Positions 59,015-64,000 of a stretch of DNA of 64,000 nucleotides are shown here, one piece after another. The DNA is from Merdivicinus sp050943495 (GTDB lineage Bacteria; Bacillota; Clostridia; Oscillospirales; Ruminococcaceae). Position 1 is the first letter of the stretch. Each line of letters begins with the position of its first letter. Under the pieces are notes generated by a model. That model was given only the letters and a program-made list of their open reading frames with translations. It was not told the origin of the DNA and searched no databases. Position numbers and translations under genes: made by a program. The DNA is taken from the NCBI GenBank assembly GCA_050943495.1, contig JBMNPH010000008.1, positions 52,605 to 116,604 on the forward strand. The letters run 5' to 3'.

Positions 59015-59929
59015 TCAGCCTTTTACTGCACCAATCATAACGCCCTTTACAAAGTATCTCTGAATAAAGGGGTAAACACACAGGATCGGAACAGTCGAAA
59101 TCACAATCGAGGAGTATTTAATGGCCTCTGCAAATTCATCATAGGTATCGGATGTTGCAGCCGCGACATTTAAGGTCTGGTCGTTCGCCAAGAGGATCGA
59201 CCGTAAGATATTCTGCAGCGGGAGCTTGATATTTTCCTTGATGTAGATGGAGGCATTAAACCAAGCATTCCAGTGGCCTACGCCATAGTACAGCGTCAAA
59301 ACTGCGAGGGTCGGGATAATCAGCGGAACTGTAATCCTGGTCAGGATCTTAATTTCACTTGCCCCGTCGATGTATGCCGCCTCAAAGAGCGACTGCGGAA
59401 TCGCCTCAATTGCACTCTTACAGATAATCGCATTATAGACGGATAAAGCGCCCGGAAGGATAATCGCCCAAAACGTATTCATCAAACCCAGCTGGTCGAT
59501 GTTCAAATATCCCGGAACAAGGCCGCCGCTGAAATACATGGTAAAAAGCATCATCCAAGTGAGGACCTTTTTAAACATCATATTCGTCGAAGCCATAAAA
59601 TAACCGGCAATAATGGTTAACACGATATTGAGCGGCAAACCAACCGCCATGATGATCAGCGTATTCTTGTATCCATTGAAAAGGAGCGGATGGCTCAAGG
59701 TCAGCTTATACGCGCCGGCAGTAAAATCTTTAATCCAGAGCAGCCTTCCGGGGGCCGCAGCGATTGCAGAAGAACTGCTGAACGAAGCTACAAACACATA
59801 ATACAATGGATAAAACGTCGCTATGCCAATCAAAGTGAGCAATACATATACCACAGTATTGATGACAATATCCTCTTTTGTCTTGCGAATTCTGTTTCTA
59901 CTCCGAGAGGCATCTTTTACTCTTGCCAT
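59015..59929 (-). CDS. carbohydrate ABC transporter permease, LplC-like
   Basis: 304 residues with six membrane segments. The cytoplasmic EAA loop EAAYIDGASEIKILTRITVPLIIP contacts the ATPase. FVASFSSSSAIAAAPG and the C-terminal GVMIGAVKG ending are typical for the LplC/MsmG-type second permease. ATG 59929 behind GGAGGTGGAG. Third gene of the operon SBP-LplB-LplC. No ATPase gene is present, as is common for the CUT1 type where MsmK-like proteins serve in trans. Confidence 0.93.
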   Translation of the reverse strand: MARVKDASRSRNRIRKTKEDIVINTVVYVLLTLIGIATFYPLYYVFVASFSSSSAIAAAPGRLLWIKDFTAGAYKLTLSHPLLFNGYKNTLIIMAVGLPLNIVLTIIAGYFMASTNMMFKKVLTWMMLFTMYFSGGLVPGYLNIDQLGLMNTFWAIILPGALSVYNAIICKSAIEAIPQSLFEAAYIDGASEIKILTRITVPLIIPTLAVLTLYYGVGHWNAWFNASIYIKENIKLPLQNILRSILLANDQTLNVAAATSDTYDEFAEAIKYSSIVISTVPILCVYPFIQRYFVKGVMIGAVKG

Positions 59930-59943
59930 AATCTCCACCTCCG

Positions 59944-60891
59944 TTAAAACAGACCGACTTCTGTAAACTTCTTGGAAAGTTTATTGGTCGCGACAAGGAA
60001 TACAATATTGACGACAGAATTAAATAAGCCTACTGCAGTACTGTAACTATAATCGGCATCAATAATACCTCGCCTATACGAATAGGTGGAGATAACATCC
60101 GCTACCTCATAGGTGGTCGGAGTGTACAACAGCAATATTTTTTCATATCCAACACTCAGAATTCCGCCGATACGGAGGATCAACAGAATCATGATCGTAG
60201 GAAGAATGCCAGGAAGGGTAATATGCCAGATCTGTTGCAGTCTGCCCGCGCCATCGATCTTTGCAGCTTCATAGAGTTCCTGGTCGATTCCTGACAGTGC
60301 TGCCAGGTAAATGATGGAACCCCAACCGACTTCCTGCCAGATTCCCGAAATGACGTAAATCGGATAGAAATAACCGGAATTCGTCAGCCAGTTCGAAGCA
60401 GGAATACCGAAAATGTTTTCGATAAAGACAGGGAAAATACCATCTGTCTGCACAAAGATCTTGATAATACCACAAACGATAACGAGCGAAATAAAGTGCG
60501 GCATATACGAAACCGTTTGGATGGTTTTCTTAAACCGTTCGTTTCTCACTTCGTTAAACATCAGTGCTAAAATGATGGGCGCCGGGAACCCGAACAGAAT
60601 ACTATAGAAACTGATCGAGAAGGTATTTCGTAAAAGCCTCCAGAAGTATGGGTCGCCAAAGAAGTCAATAAAGTTATCCAAGCCAACCCATCTGCTTCCG
60701 GCAATTCCTAGGGTGGGCCGATACCGTTGGAAGGCCATGAGAACGCCATACATTGGTTTATAGTGGAACAGTACAAAGTATATAATGATCGGTATCATCA
60801 ACATATACTTTACCTTATTGCGTGCCAGATCTTCTTTAAGCCTTTTAGAAAAGGGCTTCTTCTTAATCTCAGCGCCAGCCGCAGTTTTCAC
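59944..60891 (-). CDS. carbohydrate ABC transporter permease, LplB-like
   Basis: 315 residues, first permease. Six membrane segments and the EAA loop LYEAAKIDGAGRLQQIWHITLPGILPT. N-terminal YFVLFHYKPMYGVLMAFQRYRPTLGI and GSRWVGLDNF match the LplB type seen beside polysaccharide lipoproteins. GTG start behind GGGGGAT. Lies 14 bp before LplC on the same strand. Confidence 0.93.
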   Translation of the reverse strand: MKTAAGAEIKKKPFSKRLKEDLARNKVKYMLMIPIIIYFVLFHYKPMYGVLMAFQRYRPTLGIAGSRWVGLDNFIDFFGDPYFWRLLRNTFSISFYSILFGFPAPIILALMFNEVRNERFKKTIQTVSYMPHFISLVIVCGIIKIFVQTDGIFPVFIENIFGIPASNWLTNSGYFYPIYVISGIWQEVGWGSIIYLAALSGIDQELYEAAKIDGAGRLQQIWHITLPGILPTIMILLILRIGGILSVGYEKILLLYTPTTYEVADVISTYSYRRGIIDADYSYSTAVGLFNSVVNIVFLVATNKLSKKFTEVGLF

Positions 60892-60940
60892 TTAAAGATC
60901 CCCCCTAAAGAATTGCTGTCTCTCTTACTCAAATTTGCGA

Positions 60941-62572
60941 TTAACGTTCGTTGAATCTGTCGTAACCAGCCTGGTAAATGGCAATCAATTCATTGACTTT
61001 GATCTTATCCAGCTGCTGCAGGAATGCATCATATTCTGTGTTGATATCCATTTCGCCAGTCATGAATTTCAATGCACATTCTTTAATGTAGGTATCGATA
61101 ACAGACTCATAGTTCGCCTTATCGTCCTGCTCATCTACAGTGAAGGATACGCCAGCCGGATACAGATGCTCTGCAGCCACCTGGTTGGATCTCCAAGCTT
61201 CTACTGCTTCGACTGCCTGCGGAACGTTCAGAGCTTCAACAAGTTCCGTTCTCTGCCAGCCAAGGCTTGCGCCAGCCATTGTCGCATATTTGGTAATTTC
61301 TTCTCTGAGGGGCTCTGCACCGTTAACCAGGGCATCCGTCCAAACCAAGTTGCCGTCTGCGTCACGAGTATGGGTGACACCCTCTTCACCAAAGTTGATG
61401 TAATAGTTACCTTCTTCGGTATAGAACCAGTCAAATGCACGGCAAAGTGCTTCGATTTCTTCTTCTGTTGCAGCGGTCGTAATGCCGATACCGTCGCCAC
61501 GAGCAACGTCTTCCAGCCAAATCTGGCATGCAGGTTCGCCCTCAGCTTCGGACGGGAACGGTACGCCAACCCATTCCTGGCCGTTGCCGGTATTTTCTGT
61601 TTCCTGAGCAAAGTAAGTAACACGGGACATAGCACCGGTTACGATACCAGCGGTGTTATTGGCAACCTTGGATTTCATGGTCGCGTCATCCATGGTCAGA
61701 ATATCGGGATCAATATAACCAGCTTCGTACCACTCGTTCATCTTGATCATATAGTCTTTCCACTCAGGCTGCATCTGAGCAATCTTGACTTCTCCATTAT
61801 CCAGATAGATCTGTTTGGAGAAAGTACCATATGCGCCAAATCCGCTTCCGAGGAAGATATCAAAGTTTCCAAGTTCACCGACTGTATTCAAGCCATTATT
61901 CTTCATTACTTCGAAGACTTCTTCCCAGTCAGCAATTGTCTGCGGGATGTCAACGCCTTCTTTGTCCAAGATATCTTTTCTGAGCATCGGGCCTCTCCAA
62001 ACAGCACCGAAGTCCTCTTCACGCCAGAATCCGAACAGGCCGATCTTACCGCTGTCTGTCGTATAAGTTTTCCGGATATGCTCATTTGCCGGATCATTCA
62101 AGATTGCCCAGTAATTCGGAGCGTATTTGGGCAGGTATTCGGCCAGATCGATCAGCACGCCATCTTCGATGTACAGTTCAACATCTTTGGGCTTGATGTT
62201 ACCGACAGCCGCAGGAAGATCCGATTTTGCAAGCTCAAGGTTCAAAGCCTGGGTAGCATCAGAACCGAGGGGCGGGAAAGACCAATCAAAATCCAGACCG
62301 GTATACTTTTCAATACCGATGTGCAGGGGGGACTCATCTGCACTTGTAAAGGATTTATGTAATCCAAACAAATCGTTTACAAAAATAGAAATTGGTTCGC
62401 CGTCATACTGCATCGGGTAGGTAAAGGTTTCAGACGCCTGGGAAGATTCTGTTCCAGCGCCGCCATTATCTGCCGTACTGTTGCTGCTGGTTGTCTCTCC
62501 CGAGTCTGTACAAGAAGTCAGCAGCGAAATTGCAAGCAAGGATGACAACAAAACGGAAAATTGCTTTTTCAT
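60941..62572 (-). CDS. extracellular sugar-binding lipoprotein (LipO/SBP family 1)
   Basis: 543 residues. Lipoprotein signal peptide (lipobox LLTSC) followed by a Ser/Thr-rich linker. The large binding domain (WSFPPLGSDATQALNL, IDLAEYLPKYAPNYWAILNDPANEHIRK, VDIPQTIADWEEVFEVMKN) matches LipO-type solute-binding proteins that pair with LplBC. Ligand unknown; family members bind oligosaccharides such as those from plant cell walls. The ATG 62572 is behind AAAGAGGG, while a longer in-frame Met 18 codons upstream lacks a site. First gene of the operon, with a 130-base leader. Confidence 0.93.
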   Translation of the reverse strand: MKKQFSVLLSSLLAISLLTSCTDSGETTSSNSTADNGGAGTESSQASETFTYPMQYDGEPISIFVNDLFGLHKSFTSADESPLHIGIEKYTGLDFDWSFPPLGSDATQALNLELAKSDLPAAVGNIKPKDVELYIEDGVLIDLAEYLPKYAPNYWAILNDPANEHIRKTYTTDSGKIGLFGFWREEDFGAVWRGPMLRKDILDKEGVDIPQTIADWEEVFEVMKNNGLNTVGELGNFDIFLGSGFGAYGTFSKQIYLDNGEVKIAQMQPEWKDYMIKMNEWYEAGYIDPDILTMDDATMKSKVANNTAGIVTGAMSRVTYFAQETENTGNGQEWVGVPFPSEAEGEPACQIWLEDVARGDGIGITTAATEEEIEALCRAFDWFYTEEGNYYINFGEEGVTHTRDADGNLVWTDALVNGAEPLREEITKYATMAGASLGWQRTELVEALNVPQAVEAVEAWRSNQVAAEHLYPAGVSFTVDEQDDKANYESVIDTYIKECALKFMTGEMDINTEYDAFLQQLDKIKVNELIAIYQAGYDRFNER

Positions 62573-62702
62573 TCCATTAACCCTCTTTCTTTGGTTTTGC
62601 TTGGAGAAGTATACTTTTGCAAACAACCTCTCTAAAAAATAGAGAATATTGTTTTCATTGGTATCCTTTCACAAACATTCAGTAAATTTGAACTGTATGG
62701 CA

Positions 62703-62731
62703 ATAATATCATATTTTATTCATAAAGTCAA
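62703..62731 (-). promoter_or_regulatory. promoter of the sugar ABC operon
   Basis: On the minus strand TTGACT (62726-62731), 17 bp, TATTAT (62703-62708). Confidence 0.6.
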
Positions 62732-62734
62732 TAA

Positions 62735-63130
62735 TCTTAGTAACATTCTACATTAATTACAAAAATAATTGAAAATAATATGCAAAATAAACAATGAATC
62801 TAAACGAGAAAAAAACAAAAAATACCTCTCCATTTCACTTTTTAATCTTTTTGTGAATTTCGTTTATGCAATAAGCTGAATGAATATTTATCCAAAAACT
62901 ATGAATATATATTCATTCACTGTCATCCTGCCAGGAAGTTTTCCGTCCTTATTTGCACCAATCTGCCGGGTAGTGATACCGACAAATTTTGACCTTCTTC
63001 TCCCATACATTAGTGAGTAGTTGGGAGAAAAATGACGTCGAAAAAGGGTTTTCAGGCTATAAAAAGGGCGTACGGGCCGGTAAACAAGGCCTGATTACTA
63101 ATTTTTAGGGGATTTGCCCGAGGAAGATGA
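62735..63130. other. gene-free AT-rich region with several hairpins
   Basis: No coding frame with a start signal was found here. It holds TTCTCCCA/TGGGAGAA (62998-63029), GGCC/GGCC (63075-63091) and GGGGAT/ATCCCC (63108-63135). These may form a non-coding RNA or be remnants. No consensus for a known RNA is recognised. Confidence 0.4.
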
Positions 63131-63131
63131 T

Positions 63132-63179
63132 CCCCCAAAAACCGACACCGGAATAGCCGTAAAGATACGGAATTCCGGT
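63132..63179 (-). terminator. terminator of the papain-like peptidase gene
   Basis: ACCGGAAT-CCGTA/TACGG-ATTCCGGT, followed on the minus strand by GTCGGTTTTTGG; about 100 bp after the stop. Confidence 0.7.
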
Positions 63180-63275
63180 GATAAATGAATTTATTCAGAA
63201 TAGCAAAAATTTTCGATTTTTTGTATAATATTATTGTACCACTTACGCACCCTCACCAAATAGTAAGAAGATTTT

Positions 63276-64000
63276 CTATATAATTGCACCAGAATTATTG
63301 GTTTTGAGCATTTCGCCGTGGAGATGACCTTTTTCGGATCTTTCAAAGAAAAAATATTGCTTTCCGTCGATGGTGTGCAAACCGTCCAGCATGACGCCAA
63401 AGGAATTGAAATAATACCATTTGCCATCAATCAGCCGCCAACCGACTGCCATATTTCCGTCTGTGCCCAGCCAGAACCATGCCCATGTTTTCAGCCAGCC
63501 CTTGTGATCGCTGCCGTCCGAATCGCGATACCGCCACTTCTCCCCCGCCTGATACCAGCCGGATGGCTGCTTCTGCGTTTCCGTGTCAATCTCTACCGCC
63601 CATGCCTCCACCAGCGGCACCGGGAATCCCAGCTTTTCATGCGCCATGAAATATTCGTCCGGCAGATAGAAATAGCCCTTTTCTCCCCATTGTTCGGACC
63701 AGCTGTTTTTGCATTTGATCTGCCCTTTCCGCCAGCCGTGCGCCTTTACCATATGCCCCAAAAGTTCCCCGATCCGTCCGTCTTCACCGGCCGCCGGTAC
63801 CGGCGCAACGGGATTTTCCTTCGTGATATTCGCAAATTCTGGCGGCAGCATCAGCCCCAGCAACACCATTTTCCCCTCAAACATTGCCTGACGGCATTCG
63901 TCCGCGGTCATGAGACGATAATAGTTCCCGATTCTGTTCGGGTTGGCTTTCGGCATCAGTTTGTCCGCTTCTGACTCAAACAAGCGGATAATTTCGGACA
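63276..64000 (-). CDS. papain-family (C1) secreted peptidase with wall-binding repeats, 5' end cut by window
   Basis: About 241 C-terminal residues are visible. The papain half includes the catalytic His in GHMVKAHGWRKG and the Asn in KCKNSWSEQWGEKGYFYLP; the Cys lies outside. After about residue 145, modules GWYQAGEKWRY, GWLKTWAWFWLGTDGNMA, GWRLIDGKWYYFNSFGVM and IDGKQYFFFERS match choline-binding-type wall repeats, here with some degenerate spacing. It is a cell-surface enzyme, like the transglutaminase-like protein at 12120. The frame is open to the window edge. Confidence 0.85.
   Translation of the reverse strand, partial: SEIIRLFESEADKLMPKANPNRIGNYYRLMTADECRQAMFEGKMVLLGLMLPPEFANITKENPVAPVPAAGEDGRIGELLGHMVKAHGWRKGQIKCKNSWSEQWGEKGYFYLPDEYFMAHEKLGFPVPLVEAWAVEIDTETQKQPSGWYQAGEKWRYRDSDGSDHKGWLKTWAWFWLGTDGNMAVGWRLIDGKWYYFNSFGVMLDGLHTIDGKQYFFFERSEKGHLHGEMLKTNNSGAII

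Noticed and set aside
60935..62362. Large plus-strand frame opposite the sugar-binding lipoprotein
   Set aside because: It mirrors a lipoprotein gene with a convincing signal peptide and start; the plus-strand product shows no family features.
63191..63430. Small minus-strand gene at the end of the peptidase gene
   Set aside because: It overlaps the peptidase's wall-binding repeats in another frame and has no ribosome site.

Overview
The window reads as a spore-forming, low-to-mid GC clostridium, probably of the Oscillospirales. The evidence is an endospore gene set (yqfC, yqfD, a ylbJ-type membrane protein, a YlmC/YmxH PRC-barrel protein), AGGAGG ribosome binding sites, sigma-A promoters with 16-18 bp spacers, secreted proteins with choline-binding-type cell-wall repeats, and LplB/LplC-type sugar permeases. 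No phage, insertion sequence or CRISPR array was seen.

Positions 1-13,700 are mostly housekeeping. In order they hold a DD-carboxypeptidase-like protein that has lost two catalytic motifs, ApbE, a coupled ddl-murI-DUF1934-argS operon, a 113-bp tandem hairpin repeat, ychF, a YerB-like lipoprotein with a Gfo/Idh/MocA oxidoreductase, a second such oxidoreductase, and a secreted transglutaminase-like protein with wall-binding repeats. Positions 13,700-31,800 hold glyA, an alpha/beta hydrolase, a sodium:solute symporter, a DUF4358 lipoprotein, an MBOAT/DHHW polysaccharide O-acylation pair behind a possible attenuator, the sporulation block, a YitT-type protein, an RluA-type pseudouridine synthase that seems to start at ATC, pepF, a MATE exporter and a four-gene tRNA cluster (Ala, Val, Val, Val).

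Positions 31,800-62,600 are the accessory part. Seven proteins of the uroporphyrinogen-decarboxylase (URO-D) superfamily, none with the HemE signature, alternate with five AraC regulators. Around them lie a GH116 glycosidase coupled to an acyltransferase-like gene, a GH4 enzyme whose CHGV motif points to alpha-glucuronidase, a GH43-type enzyme and an LplBC-type ABC importer. Three URO-D proteins have the His-x-Cys zinc motif of corrinoid/tetrahydrofolate methyltransferases, three have His-x-Asp, and one diverges (Cys-Cys-Glu-Pro). My working idea is a regulated system that imports and trims plant oligosaccharides carrying methylated uronic acids, with URO-D methyltransferases handling the methyl or aryl ethers. 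This is inference. A four-gene operon inside this part (DegV, an isoprenylcysteine-methyltransferase-like membrane protein, a GH3-type acyl-adenylate enzyme, and a sensor with GAF, degenerate GGDEF and HD-GYP domains) looks like a separate fatty-acid or acyl-linked signalling unit.

Two intergenic elements (13,476-13,680 and 48,029-48,185) share an ordered series of five hairpins with conserved linkers and loops but different, compensated stems. They look like two copies of one structured repeat family, and both sit between convergent genes. The window ends inside a papain-family secreted peptidase with wall-binding repeats.
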